A stretch of 35,596 nucleotides of DNA from JAVBMJ01 sp031552535. Lineage in GTDB: Bacteria; Bacteroidota; Bacteroidia; Bacteroidales; Rikenellaceae. This document shows, one piece after another, positions 24,823 through 32,577 of the stretch (the first letter of the stretch is position 1; the number at the start of each line of letters is the position of its first letter). The stretch spans positions 1-35,596 of the forward strand of contig JAVBMJ010000074.1 of NCBI GenBank assembly GCA_031552535.1, in the 5' to 3' direction. The translations under genes were made by a program, and so were the position numbers. Below the pieces are notes generated by a model. It searched no databases and was not told the DNA's origin. It was given only the letters and a program-made list of their open reading frames with translations.

Positions 24823-25218
24823 CTATTGATCATCTCCATCGAGGAAAATATCCATAAGGCCCTCTATGTCGCGGCGTTCTTTTTTGGTCGGCCGTCCCGT
24901 CCCCCTGTCCCGTGAAACAAAGACCGTCTCACGAGGCGCACTCAACTTGTCCAGTTCCTCCCGCGGGGTGACATTTTCGGCATAATCCGCCACAAGCGGA
25001 GCCCCCACCCTGCCCGACACCGCTCCCTTGACGATAAACGCATAAGTCACAGGCCCCTTGCGTACCGTAACCCGGTCGCCCTCCCTAACCTCGCGCGAGG
25101 GCTTGGCTGCCATACCATTGACCGTTACCTTGTTCGTGCGGCAGCCCTCGGCGGCATCACTACGGGTTTTGTATATCCTCACAGCCCACAACCATTTGTC
25201 GATCCTTTCCGAAGCCAT
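24823..25218 (-). CDS. S4-domain RNA-binding protein (Hsp15-like)
   Basis: A 131-residue protein with an N-terminal S4 RNA-binding domain (RIDKWLWAVRIYKTRSDAAEGCRTNKVTVNGMAAKPSREVREGDRV) and a basic C-terminal tail (GTGRPTKKERRDIEGLMDIF). Hsp15 (HslR) binds free 50S subunits carrying nascent chains; that function is known only for relatives. It starts 3 bp after the pth stop and is the last gene of the rplY-pth-S4 operon, a common Bacteroidota order that ties it to translation quality control. Confidence 0.88.
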   Translation of the reverse strand: MASERIDKWLWAVRIYKTRSDAAEGCRTNKVTVNGMAAKPSREVREGDRVTVRKGPVTYAFIVKGAVSGRVGAPLVADYAENVTPREELDKLSAPRETVFVSRDRGTGRPTKKERRDIEGLMDIFLDGDDQ

Positions 25219-25221
25219 CCC

Positions 25222-25785
25222 CTATTTATTGTTGAATGCGTTCATTGTAGTCGCCAGGCCCGAAAGACCGAAAGACCGTATAGCATCGCAAGCCAAACCG
25301 ATCCTCCCGGGCAACGCTTTCCGCTCCTCGGCCGTCCACTCCCCCAGGACATAATCCACCTGGAATCCGCGCGGGAAATCGCCCCCTATGCCAAAGCGCA
25401 ACCGCGCATAGTCGTTGGTGCCCAACACCTCGTTGATATTAGCCAAACCATTGTGTCCGCCGTCGCTGCCCCTGCCGCGCAAACGTACCGCCCCCAACGG
25501 AAGCGCTATATCGTCGACCACCACCAGCATGTTCTCACGCTCTATGCCTTCCATCTTCAGCCAGTAGCTCACCGCCTTGCCGCTCAAATTCATATATGTC
25601 GACGGTTTCAGGAGGAAGAACGTACGCCCCTTGTGCCTCACCTCGGTTATGGCCCCGTAACGCGAAGACGTAAAAACAGCATTGGACGCCCCTGCAAAGG
25701 CGTCCAACACTTTGAATCCTATGTTATGGCGGGTCTCGGCATACTCCGCGCCGATGTTGCCCAGCCCCACAATAAGATATTTCAA
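25222..25785 (-). CDS. pth: Peptidyl-tRNA hydrolase
   Basis: Pth cleaves peptidyl-tRNA released from stalled ribosomes and recycles the tRNA. The 187-residue protein shows GLGNIGAEYAETRHNIGF with the catalytic histidine and N-terminal asparagine, LLKPSTYMNLSG, and DDIALPLGAVRLRGRGSDGGHNGL. The Pro of the usual GLGNPG is Ile. No ATG or GTG is available in frame after the rplY stop; the start is TTG at 25785, preceded by GGGAG four bases upstream. It lies 17 bp after rplY and 3 bp before the S4 gene. Confidence 0.92.
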   Translation of the reverse strand: MKYLIVGLGNIGAEYAETRHNIGFKVLDAFAGASNAVFTSSRYGAITEVRHKGRTFFLLKPSTYMNLSGKAVSYWLKMEGIERENMLVVVDDIALPLGAVRLRGRGSDGGHNGLANINEVLGTNDYARLRFGIGGDFPRGFQVDYVLGEWTAEERKALPGRIGLACDAIRSFGLSGLATTMNAFNNK

Positions 25786-25802
25786 CTCACTCCCGCTTTT
25801 TA

Positions 25803-26372
25803 TTATTTAGCATCGGCAGCGCCGCGCGAAGCACGCGTAACCTTAACTGCGCATATAGCAGTAGTAGCCGGTGTAAGCAGCGTGATGTTGTCGTAATGGA
25901 GATCGCCTACAAAAACCGATTTACCTACCTGCAACGTCGTAACGTCGATAACCAACTCGTCGGGAAGATTCTCGGGAGTGGCACTCACACGTATCTTGCG
26001 CTTGCTCAGGAGCAGCTTACCGCCGGCTTTCACGCCTTCGCTGTTGCCTGTAAGTTTCACCGGAACGTCGATAGCCACGACTTTACCAGGCACGACACGC
26101 AAAAAATCGACATGCAGGATGCGCTCCTCAACGGGATGGAACTGCACCTCGCGGATAACACCCTTCTCGATCTTACCTTCGATGTCGATATCCACCAGAT
26201 AGGAGTTGGGCGTATATATCAACGGTTTGATCTCTTTCTCGCCTATCGAGAAATGCACTGTCTCACCTTCGCCATAAATAACGCAGGGGATAGCGGCATT
26301 ACGGCGTACTGCCTTACTCTCTTTTTTGCCGAACACTTCGCGTTTGGCAGCTTTGATTTCGATTGTTTTCAT
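25803..26372 (-). CDS. rplY: 50S ribosomal protein L25 (CTC type)
   Basis: L25 binds 5S rRNA on the large subunit. This is the long CTC form of 189 residues: the L25 domain (about 1-90, MKTIEIKAAKREVFGKKESKAVRRNAAIPCVIYG) plus the TL5 C-terminal beta domain (about 92-180). The frame is open 34 codons further, but the ATG at 26372 begins the family N-terminus. It is the first gene of an operon with pth and the S4 protein, with a clear promoter at 26472-26502. Confidence 0.94.
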   Translation of the reverse strand: MKTIEIKAAKREVFGKKESKAVRRNAAIPCVIYGEGETVHFSIGEKEIKPLIYTPNSYLVDIDIEGKIEKGVIREVQFHPVEERILHVDFLRVVPGKVVAIDVPVKLTGNSEGVKAGGKLLLSKRKIRVSATPENLPDELVIDVTTLQVGKSVFVGDLHYDNITLLTPATTAICAVKVTRASRGAADAK

Positions 26373-26471
26373 TTTCACACGTACTATGCCCGCCGGCTTT
26401 AATTGGTTATGAATCACTTGGGCGCCACTCAGCAGTCTACTTCCTAAACCGCCCCATTCTCGCCTGCGCCA

Positions 26472-26502
26472 CAAAAATATAAATTTTTATCGATTCTTCA
26501 AA
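26472..26502 (-). promoter_or_regulatory. Promoter of rplY-pth-S4
   Basis: On the minus strand: TTTG (26499-26502), 19 bp, TATTTTTG (26472-26479). Both boxes match the consensus exactly with ideal spacing. The leader before the rplY ATG is about 90 bases. Confidence 0.85.
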
Positions 26503-26520
26503 AAAACGGGAAAAAACCAG

Positions 26521-26550
26521 TTGCATTCTTGGAAAATATCCTTACCTTTG
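26521..26550 (+). promoter_or_regulatory. Upstream promoter (P1) of the tRNA-Leu operon
   Basis: TTGC (26521-26524), 18 bp, TACCTTTG (26543-26550), exact for TAnnTTTG. It is divergent from the rplY promoter. The transcript would begin near 26557 and run through P2. Confidence 0.7.
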
Positions 26551-26580
26551 CCCCACTTCTGCGACAAAGTGCAGTAAGGC

Positions 26581-26590
26581 GTTCTTTGAA
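26581..26590 (+). promoter_or_regulatory. BoxA-like antitermination site
   Basis: GTTCTTTGAA, 25-30 bases after the P1 start, resembles the boxA element (E. coli TGCTCTTTAACA) and the leaders of Bacteroidota rRNA operons. It may let NusB/S10-type complexes assemble on the tRNA transcript. Confidence 0.4.
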
Positions 26591-26707
26591 TATCCACATT
26601 TTTTAAAGTTGCAGGTTTTTTGAGATTTATGCCTATTTGGCCTCAATGACATTTCGAAAAGACAATTATTAAGAAATATTAATTAATTGTTAAATTACTT
26701 TAAAAAA

Positions 26708-26739
26708 TTTGGAGAATCCGGGATTGCCCGTTACCTTTG
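26708..26739 (+). promoter_or_regulatory. Downstream promoter (P2) of the tRNA-Leu operon
   Basis: TTTG (26708-26711), 20 bp, TACCTTTG (26732-26739). Both boxes are exact, and the spacing is standard. The mature tRNA starts at 26898, so the transcript has a 5' leader of about 150 bases to be processed. Confidence 0.85.
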
Positions 26740-26897
26740 CAGCGAAGTTTTAGGTTCATTTAGGTTAGTAGTTTTAGGTTAGTTGAGGAAATCCGGAGAG
26801 TGGCGTTCGAGCCTGATCCGAATTTCCTTGTTTTTTATACCTGTCTGATCCTTTGCTCCGGTTTTCGGTAAAGATTCGCCGGTGGTTTCGATTATTT

Positions 26898-26982
26898 GCC
26901 CAGGTGGTGAAATTGGTAGACACGCTACTTTGAGGGGGTAGTGAGCGTTTAGCTCGTGTGAGTTCGAGTCTCGTCCTGGGCA
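26898..26982 (+). tRNA. tRNA-Leu (anticodon GAG)
   Basis: An 85-nt class II tRNA with acceptor GCCCAGG/CCTGGGC, anticodon stem CTACT/GGTAG with loop TTGAGGG, a long variable arm (GAGCGTTTAGCTC) and T loop TTCGAGT. Anticodon GAG reads CUC and CUU. Discriminator A, CCA not encoded. Confidence 0.95.
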
Positions 26983-27053
26983 CATCAAGAGGTTTTGCAA
27001 CACGGTTTGCGTTGCAAGATCGACGAAAGAAAAAGGTTTTACCCGTTCGCAAT

Positions 27054-27137
27054 GCCCAGATGGCGGAATTGGTAGACGCGCTCGTTTCAGGGGCGAGTAT
27101 TGGTAACAATGTGCAGGTTCGACTCCTGTTCTGGGCA
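27054..27137 (+). tRNA. tRNA-Leu (anticodon CAG)
   Basis: An 84-nt class II tRNA with acceptor GCCCAGA/TCTGGGC, anticodon stem CTCGT/GCGAG with loop TTCAGGG, and a long variable arm. Anticodon CAG reads CUG. Its last 13 bases plus one C form the left att repeat of the integrated element at 27139-32737, so the element entered at the tRNA 3' end and kept the gene whole. Confidence 0.95.
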
Positions 27138-27138
27138 C
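27125..27138 (+). other. attL (core repeat in tRNA-Leu 3' end)
   Basis: CCTGTTCTGGGCAC covers the T-stem end and 3' acceptor strand of the tRNA. It is one of two identical 14-bp copies bounding the element. Confidence 0.8.
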
Positions 27139-27141
27139 AGC

Positions 27142-27181
27142 AAAAATCGCAATGATCTGATTATCAGTCGTTGCGATTTTT
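27142..27181 (+). terminator. Terminator after tRNA-Leu(CAG)
   Basis: AAAAATCGCAA (27142-27152) pairs with TTGCGATTTTT (27171-27181), with an inner CTGA/TCAG stem. It lies just inside the element, so the element replaces the host terminator now found beyond attR. Confidence 0.8.
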
Positions 27182-27191
27182 CATTTGCGTG

Positions 27192-27213
27192 ATTTGCACC
27201 ACATTTGCACCAC
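27192..27213. repeat. Tandem 11-bp repeat near attL
   Basis: ATTTGCACCAC occurs twice head to tail, 55 bp inside attL. A repeat pair with the same 11-bp period lies inside attR (32578-32597). Such one-turn-spaced pairs at both ends suit integrase arm-type or excisionase binding sites; this is inference. Confidence 0.6.
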
Positions 27214-27294
27214 TCGTCCCGCGATGTCAAGTTTTGACAGGTTGTCCAGGTCTGCATTTAGTGGGTTAAACATTTTCGCTAAAGTAGGAAAAAA

Positions 27295-27313
27295 GGCGGC
27301 CGCCGTGGCCGCC
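27295..27313 (-). terminator. Terminator of the small-gene unit
   Basis: GGCGGCC and GGCCGCC pair around five bases; on the minus strand the hairpin is followed by TTTTTT. It lies 13 bp after the stop of the gene at 27327. Confidence 0.85.
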
Positions 27314-27326
27314 CGTGGTCATGGTA

Positions 27327-27671
27327 TTACGCCTCAACTTCGGCGCATTCAATCGTAGAGGCACCTATCATCGCCTGCAGCCGTTCAACTTCACGCTCAA
27401 GTGTAATAGCTTGGGCCGTGGCCTCGTATCCGCCCCACGCAACGTGGGCGAATTGCTTGAGCACATTCATCATGTCGTGGTAGGGATTGGCGCACCCCAG
27501 CAATACAGGCTGCGTCCAGATGTCCGCAAATATGTTGTTTGAGGCGATATTGTGCCCGGCCATCAGTTTGGCCAGTTCGTGCCGCATGCCGGCAGCCAGT
27601 TTGTCTGCATACTCTTTACAATCGGCGAAGGTTGCGCCCGCCGAGGCAGGAATGGTGAGGTTATTTTCCAT
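27327..27671 (-). CDS. Element protein of unknown function (114 aa)
   Basis: I do not recognise this 114-residue protein. It is soluble, without signal or membrane segment, mostly helical in appearance and ends acidic (LEREVERLQAMIGASTIECAEVEA) with a possible short coiled coil. It is last in a three-gene minus-strand unit followed by a good terminator. Position near attL, downstream of two similar small genes, suggests an accessory phage or island gene. Confidence 0.6.
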   Translation of the reverse strand: MENNLTIPASAGATFADCKEYADKLAAGMRHELAKLMAGHNIASNNIFADIWTQPVLLGCANPYHDMMNVLKQFAHVAWGGYEATAQAITLEREVERLQAMIGASTIECAEVEA

Positions 27672-27699
27672 GATTAATAACTATTTTGGGGGTTGGTTT

Positions 27700-28098
27700 T
27701 TACCTATTAACTATTTCCCCTGTTGCCAGGTTGATTATAATAGCTCCTTTTGCTGCGCTTTCCTCGACGGATGTATCAGTCAATAGCGATTGGAGGGCCG
27801 AAATAACTTTAAGAACTGTTTCGGCCCTGAGGTTAACGTATTGGCTGTATTGAGGGATTTCGATCTGATAGACCACCTCACACCGGGAGCTCGAAGATTT
27901 TGATACTCGAACCGCATTATTTACCCATGTGTGAATCTCTCGCCCACCCTGCGATTGCACAAGGCGGCCATAGACTCCATTAGACTGTGGTGCTTGGGAT
28001 GGTCGGCCTACACTTCGTTCCAATGCAGCAATATGCCCATCGAGCAGATTACTATATCGCTGCCGCCAGTATTCTACTGAATTTATGTCATTAGCCAT
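27700..28098 (-). CDS. Element protein of unknown function (132 aa)
   Basis: An unrecognised 132-residue protein. It opens MANDINSVEYWRQRYSNLLDGHIAALERSVGRP, amphipathic and helical, then a region with alternating hydrophobic residues. No signal peptide or membrane segment is seen. Its ATG overlaps the stop of the gene at 28091 by 8 bp (ATGGCTAA), so the two are probably translationally coupled. Confidence 0.6.
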   Translation of the reverse strand: MANDINSVEYWRQRYSNLLDGHIAALERSVGRPSQAPQSNGVYGRLVQSQGGREIHTWVNNAVRVSKSSSSRCEVVYQIEIPQYSQYVNLRAETVLKVISALQSLLTDTSVEESAAKGAIIINLATGEIVNR

Positions 28099-28417
28099 CG
28101 TTGTATGTGATGAATTGGTTAATTAATCTCCGACATAGGTGCCGGGGGCGGGCGTTCCAATAGTCCTGCGTAACAGCCTCGGGACAATACAGGGCGTAGT
28201 CTATCGGGGGACAGTTGCGGTTCATTTCGCGTACCGCGTCTAACCGTGCCCTTTCTACGGCCAGCTCTACCTTTTCTGCCTCGTAGCGGATGGTGTCCTT
28301 CTCTACCCACCAGGCACGGCGGAGGCTGGCAGAGAAACTGTGCGAGTAGAGATTGTGACCTCGGTAGATGTTCCAGGCTCTTTTCATTACTTGGCTTTTG
28401 TTGATGGTCGGTTTCAT
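28091..28417 (-). CDS. Element protein of unknown function (108 aa)
   Basis: A basic 108-residue protein from the ATG at 28417 (the frame reaches a TTG three codons earlier). It begins MKPTINKSQVMKRAWNIYRGHN and contains a Glu/Lys/Arg-rich helix (KDTIRYEAEKVELAVERARLDAVREMNRN). The MKRAWNIYR start is common in small phage and island proteins of Bacteroidota, but I cannot name a function. First gene of the minus-strand unit, divergent from the XRE regulator at 28587, with a TATATTTG box upstream. Confidence 0.65.
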   Translation of the reverse strand: MKPTINKSQVMKRAWNIYRGHNLYSHSFSASLRRAWWVEKDTIRYEAEKVELAVERARLDAVREMNRNCPPIDYALYCPEAVTQDYWNARPRHLCRRLINQFITYNDG

Positions 28418-28449
28418 AATTATCAAAAGTTTGCTTTTGTTTTACACTG

Positions 28450-28457
28450 CAAATATA
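28450..28457 (-). promoter_or_regulatory. -7 box of the small-gene unit
   Basis: TATATTTG on the minus strand, exact for TAnnTTTG, 33 bp upstream of the ATG at 28417. The -33 box is weak (TTTA). Confidence 0.55.
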
Positions 28458-28556
28458 AAAGTTTAATTTTGAATCGCTAAACATCTTCATTATTTTTTCC
28501 AAACTATTCATTGAATAATTATTCGATTACGCAAAGTGAAGTTTTGAAATTATCAT

Positions 28557-28564
28557 TATCTTTG
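28557..28564 (+). promoter_or_regulatory. -7 box of the XRE gene and possible operator
   Basis: TATCTTTG matches TAnnTTTG, 22 bp before the ATG. AAACTTTGATAAT just downstream and CAAAAGTTTGCTTT in the divergent control region are possible regulator sites between the two promoters. Confidence 0.45.
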
Positions 28565-28586
28565 CATCAAACTAAACTTTGATAAT

Positions 28587-28838
28587 ATGTTGCGGATAAA
28601 GGATCTCTGCAAGGAAAAGGGAATAACAATGCAGGTTTTGGCCGAGAAGCGATTAGGTATTACCAATCAGGCGCTATATGCTTCTATAAATGGCAATCCC
28701 ACGCTTGAGCGCTTGCAGCAAATAGCGAAAGCGTTAGACGTAGAAGTCACCGAACTCTTCGACAAGCCCGCCGCCGGTAACTTTACCTGCCCGAACTGCG
28801 GGACGGGGTTGAGGTTGACGGCGGAGAAAGCGGAATAA
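28587..28838 (+). CDS. XRE-type regulator with C-terminal CxxC
   Basis: An 83-residue DNA-binding protein. Residues about 1-60 are a Cro/C1 helix-turn-helix (KGITMQVLAEKRLGITNQALYASINGNPTLERLQQIAKALDVEVTELF). The tail has one CPNCG pair, half of a zinc ribbon, which might bind metal in a dimer. It is divergent from the three-gene unit and is probably the element's repressor. A TATCTTTG box precedes it. The ORF6N gene follows 29 bp later with its own -7-like box (TAGCTTTG, 28844-28851). Confidence 0.82.
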   Translation: MLRIKDLCKEKGITMQVLAEKRLGITNQALYASINGNPTLERLQQIAKALDVEVTELFDKPAAGNFTCPNCGTGLRLTAEKAE

Positions 28839-28867
28839 TTTTATAGCTTTGCGATAAATACGCAGCG

Positions 28868-29503
28868 ATGGAGATACAGGTAATTCAGAATAAGATCTAC
28901 GAGATTCGGGGCCGGCGGGTGATGCTTGACTTCGATCTGGCCGAAATGTACGGTATCGAAACGGCACAACTCAAACGGGCTGTAAGACGTAATGCTGAGC
29001 GGTTTGAGGGTGACGATTTTATGTTTGTACTCACCGGCGATGAGCATAATGACCTGAAAGCGAGATTGAGAAGCCAAATTGGCATCTCAAATTTGACATC
29101 GCAAAATGCGACATCAAACGAACGAGGCGGTACCCGCTACGCACCATTTGCCTTTACCGAAATCGGGGTTGCTATGCTTTCGAGCGTTCTCCGTAGCGAA
29201 ACGGCTATACTCGTCAATAGGGGCATTATGCGGGCCTTTGTAGCGATGCGAGACTACATAGCCACCACTACGACAATAACAGCGGAATTGGCAGAAATAA
29301 AGGCTAAATTGGAACTATTGGAACGCAATGACGAACTACTGAAGCGTAACGATGCGGATAACGCCGACGCAGTTAGCGATTTATCTGAGGATATGCGGCG
29401 GGAGCTTGATAATATTTACAACGCTATCGCCGCCCTATCGGTCAAAGCCCCGGAGCTCGACAAGCCCCGCCGCCGGATCGGGTTCAAGCAGGACGATGAA
29501 TAG
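28868..29503 (+). CDS. ORF6N-domain protein
   Basis: A 211-residue protein with the ORF6N DNA-binding domain (about 5-95: NKIYEIRGRRVMLDFDLAEMYGIETAQLKRAVRRNAERFEGDDFMF) found in phage antirepressor-like and KilA-N-associated proteins. The middle (TRYAPFAFTEIGVAMLSSVLRSETAILVNRGIMRAFVAMRDY) is the usual second part. A coiled coil (about 138-180) follows. These proteins are common on Bacteroidota islands, but their target is not known. It lies after the XRE regulator and before a hairpin terminator. Confidence 0.88.
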   Translation: MEIQVIQNKIYEIRGRRVMLDFDLAEMYGIETAQLKRAVRRNAERFEGDDFMFVLTGDEHNDLKARLRSQIGISNLTSQNATSNERGGTRYAPFAFTEIGVAMLSSVLRSETAILVNRGIMRAFVAMRDYIATTTTITAELAEIKAKLELLERNDELLKRNDADNADAVSDLSEDMRRELDNIYNAIAALSVKAPELDKPRRRIGFKQDDE

Positions 29504-29532
29504 CCGGTTGCGGCTCTGTGTGTCAAAAAGCA

Positions 29533-29558
29533 AACAGCCACCTCAACGGGTGGCTGTT
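29533..29558. terminator. Bidirectional terminator after the ORF6N gene
   Basis: AACAGCCACC pairs with GGTGGCTGTT around a six-base loop, between two convergent genes, 30 bp after the ORF6N stop. Confidence 0.75.
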
Positions 29559-29588
29559 CTGTTACCAATAGATTTTACAGATAGAGGT

Positions 29589-30690
29589 TCACTCTATATC
29601 AGTATACGGATGCAACAACACCTCAGTAGTCTGCTCCTTGTTCGTGGCCGGCACCTCGCTAACCTTCAGCGGGAACCCCTTATATGTAACCCCCTCCCAG
29701 CGAAACGAGATATATCCCCCGACAAACTCAGACAGCAACTGCGCCAGGTTCCGCGGGATCTTCGAAACGAAGCTCACCCGCTTGGGGATGAACAGCGGGG
29801 TGTAGTATCCGTCCCTCAAATCCTGGTCGGCCTTCTCCGTTATGGGCGGCAAACCGGCGTAAGAGGATGTAAGGTTGGCGTCTGTCTTGTTGGTAGAGCG
29901 CCAGCGAACAATGTGCATCCCGCGGTATATGCTTCCCAAAAGAACGGGGCGATGATTCCACAGGCACCGGGCCGGAGTAATGGACACATTGAATACACCC
30001 TTACGTTGGGTCTGGATTATATCGCCCTCGATGGTTTGATCCATCGCGGGTTTGAGCGACTCCCTGGCCGCGGTGCGGAGCGCAAACGACCATGAACACC
30101 GAGTTATCGCTTTTCGTGTCGCTGGTCGATTTCTTCTCCACCTCATACCGCAATAGGCTGAATCCGATACTGTCGGTGCGGTACTTGCCGACCAGATTCA
30201 GTTGCTCATCGACCAGGTTGTCGGTCGCCCATTCCGTTTCGGTATTGAATTCATACCGGCCGTTGGAGAGGTTGTAGTTCTGGTCGGGCGGCCCGGTCTT
30301 GACCGTCCCGTAAATGAACCGTTCCATCGGCTCGATCTTCAGGTCATCCACGTCGCCCAGGTCTACGATCTCCTTATCCGGGTTATAGGCGTCGGTGATC
30401 GCCGCGATATCGACCGTCTTGTTTTCCGGGGAAACGAGCACGGAAATAGGCTTGAGAGAATTCAGCGACTGGAAGAAATCCATCCATGTGGTCTTGATCT
30501 TCGCGTCCGCAATGCCGCGGACGGCATCCCCGGAGGTGATGTAGAGGTTCTTGAATAACGGATCGGTTGCGAGGATTCCGCCGAACTGATAACCGGGCGC
30601 TATGCGGGCCAGCAGCTGGCGGCCGAGCTCGTGGGCGGAGAGAGATTTGAAGGAGAAGGGGGCGTTATTGCTTCCGCAAAAACAGCCATA
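29589..30690 (-). pseudogene. Broken phage structural (tail-type) gene
   Basis: Two minus-strand frames give one protein when joined near 30080-30095: residues ending TSDTKSDNSVFMV continue as ALRTAARESLKPAMDQTIEGD in the next frame, down to YTDIE at 29589. Upstream, the frame is open without a start through NNAPFSFKSLSAHELGRQLLARIAPGYQFGG. The pattern (SARELG..LLARIAPGY, SDSKSDN, FNVSITPARCL) recalls an uncharacterised tail-associated protein of Bacteroidota prophages; I rely on memory of the family. It lacks its N-terminus and has a frameshift, so it is dead. It is GC-rich, whereas the fragment upstream is AT-rich, so the junction near 30690 looks like a deletion join. Confidence 0.7.
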
Positions 30691-31172
30691 GAGATCGAAG
30701 AGTCGATATTTGTGGCATAAAAGCCGTACGCAACCCCATGAGCATTTATTGCATTCGCTAACTGATCTATAGATGATGCTCCAGGAAAACTTATATGCAA
30801 GTTTTTATTTTGGGAACCAAATAAGTCTTTGAGGACGTCTTGAAAAAGCATCCCTTCCCGTATTTTATACATGAGTTTATAAGGAAGTTTTCCTATTTCG
30901 TCAGCAGACAACAATCGGAATTGTTTCTGAATCGTATTTTCCTTTGGTGGTTCCGACCGAAATAAATATGCTAACGGGAGTTTATAGACAGAATATGCCA
31001 GTTTCTTTAATTGGGAATAATTGGGGCCAGATGTTCCCACTTCCCAGGCAACAATCGTTTAAGTATGTAGCTCCATCTGCTTTGCCACATCCTCTACAGA
31101 CATATTATTTCTTGCCCTTGCCCAGGACAAAATAATGGGTTTTACAGGAACTCTATGATCTAGACCTCTCAT
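30690..31172 (-). pseudogene. ImmA/IrrE-type HTH-protease N-terminal fragment with a nonsense codon
   Basis: From the ATG at 31172 the frame reads MRGLDHRVPVKPIILSWARA, RNNMSVEDVAKQMELHT, then TAA (31059-31061), then in the same frame TIVAWEVGTSGPNYSQLKKLAYSVYKLPLAYLFRSEPPKE. The WExGxxxPxxxQLxKLAxxYKxPLAxxFxxEPPxE pattern is the helix-turn-helix and linker of ImmA/IrrE-family proteins, which pair a DNA-binding domain with a metalloprotease that cleaves phage repressors. The HExxH protease part is missing; the frame runs into phage-gene DNA. It is thus both nonsense-mutated and truncated. A GTG at 31040 could in principle restart translation. Confidence 0.7.
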
Positions 31173-31223
31173 GTAACGAAATTACAAAATGTACACCAAA
31201 CAAGCAATTTATATTAATGTATC

Positions 31224-32372
31224 TTATATATGCTGCCAGGAAATTACCCCCCCTGCTGAAGTCTTCAGGTTTTTATTTCCTGCATAAATAGCTTTGCATT
31301 GTTCTGTGGAAGCATCGGATAGTTTTGCCCACAGAGAGATTCCTTTGAAAAAATCCTGCGAGAACGTTGCCCCTGATTTTATCTCATAAGCATATTGCTT
31401 ATTTCCATATTTATGAAGTAGATCTACTTCATTGCCGGTCTTGTCGCGCCAGAAAGTCAACTCTGGTTCTTCACCCTTATTCAAAGCGTCCTTGATAAAC
31501 TCATTGACGACCATATTCTCAAAAAGACCGCCTCGCAGAAAATGGCTGGCCACCTGTTCCGCACTCTTTATCTCCAATAACGAGCAAGCTAGTCCTGTAT
31601 CGTAGAAATAGAGTTTAGGCGTCTTGATAAGACGCTTGGAGTAATTGTTATGGTCGGGTTTAAGCAAATGAACGATATAGCTTGCCTCCAATATTGACAA
31701 CCAAGCTTGAGCTGTCGATGTGGCAATACCGCAATCATTGGCCAGCGAACTTAAGTTAAGTAGCTGTCCGATCCGTCCGGCACATAATTTTATAAAACGA
31801 ATGAATTTACTCAGGTCGTCGATGTTCTTCATCAGCCGCACATCCCTTTCGACGTAGGTTTGAATATAAAAAGGATAGAAATCCGTAGGGTTAATATCTT
31901 TGGCATAGAGCCTCGGATATCCGCCATTAAAAATTTCCTCATCTGCTCCTTCGGGGAGGATGTTGGCTGCTTTCATTTCTTGGTGTGAGAACGGCAGAAG
32001 CTTTAGAACAGCTGTCCTACCGGCAAGCGATTGGCCGATGGATTCCATCGGCAAAAAGTTATTGGAGCCGGCAAGCAAAAACATTCCCTCATTACCAGCT
32101 TTATCTATATGGGTCTGAATATATGAAAATAAATCGGGAACACGCTGTACTTCATCAATAATAATCTTCTCGGCATAAGTAGCTAAAAACCCACGGGGAT
32201 CGCTTTGGGCAAACAAGCGCATATCGGGATCTTCCAGGGAAACATATTCGTAATCCGGGAATGTCGCTTTTAGAAGAGTAGACTTCCCCGATTGCCTCGG
32301 CCCGGTCAAAGTTACAACCGGATATTTTGACGCCATTTCTTTCAGTTTGGCTTTCAGATTGCGCGCTATCAT
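31224..32372 (-). CDS. AAA+ ATPase with DUF4143
   Basis: A 382-residue protein of the AAA-14/DUF4143 group. Walker A is GPRQSGKST (24-32), Walker B IIIDEV (71-76), and sensor-like LLAGSNNF follows. The N-terminal ATPase (about 1-165) is joined to the C-terminal DUF4143 domain (about 170-382), with the PD-(D/E)XK-like GNEVDLL... YAYEIKSG motif near the end. These proteins are common and scattered in Bacteroidota; their function is not established. It is AT-rich compared with the host genes and is the only large intact gene of the element, next to attR. Confidence 0.9.
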   Translation of the reverse strand: MIARNLKAKLKEMASKYPVVTLTGPRQSGKSTLLKATFPDYEYVSLEDPDMRLFAQSDPRGFLATYAEKIIIDEVQRVPDLFSYIQTHIDKAGNEGMFLLAGSNNFLPMESIGQSLAGRTAVLKLLPFSHQEMKAANILPEGADEEIFNGGYPRLYAKDINPTDFYPFYIQTYVERDVRLMKNIDDLSKFIRFIKLCAGRIGQLLNLSSLANDCGIATSTAQAWLSILEASYIVHLLKPDHNNYSKRLIKTPKLYFYDTGLACSLLEIKSAEQVASHFLRGGLFENMVVNEFIKDALNKGEEPELTFWRDKTGNEVDLLHKYGNKQYAYEIKSGATFSQDFFKGISLWAKLSDASTEQCKAIYAGNKNLKTSAGGVISWQHI

Positions 32373-32577
32373 AACAGATGATTTTGGACAAATTTACGAT
32401 TAAAAAATCAATTAGCCAAAAATTTGCGGCAATATTGAGCAGATCAATTCCCCTGTTTGAGGACTTGCTTTTGGTTATGCTAGCATAACCAAATATCAAT
32501 ATATAAAATATTTAAAACCACTGAATTATGTTTTATTTTATCGTATCGCAATGATTGACTGTTTATTGCGTAGATTT

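Noticed and set aside
30600..31040. 146-codon frame as an intact gene with GTG start
   Set aside because: Its upstream frame continues the HTH part beyond an in-frame TAA, and its 3' end reads out of frame through the phage gene.
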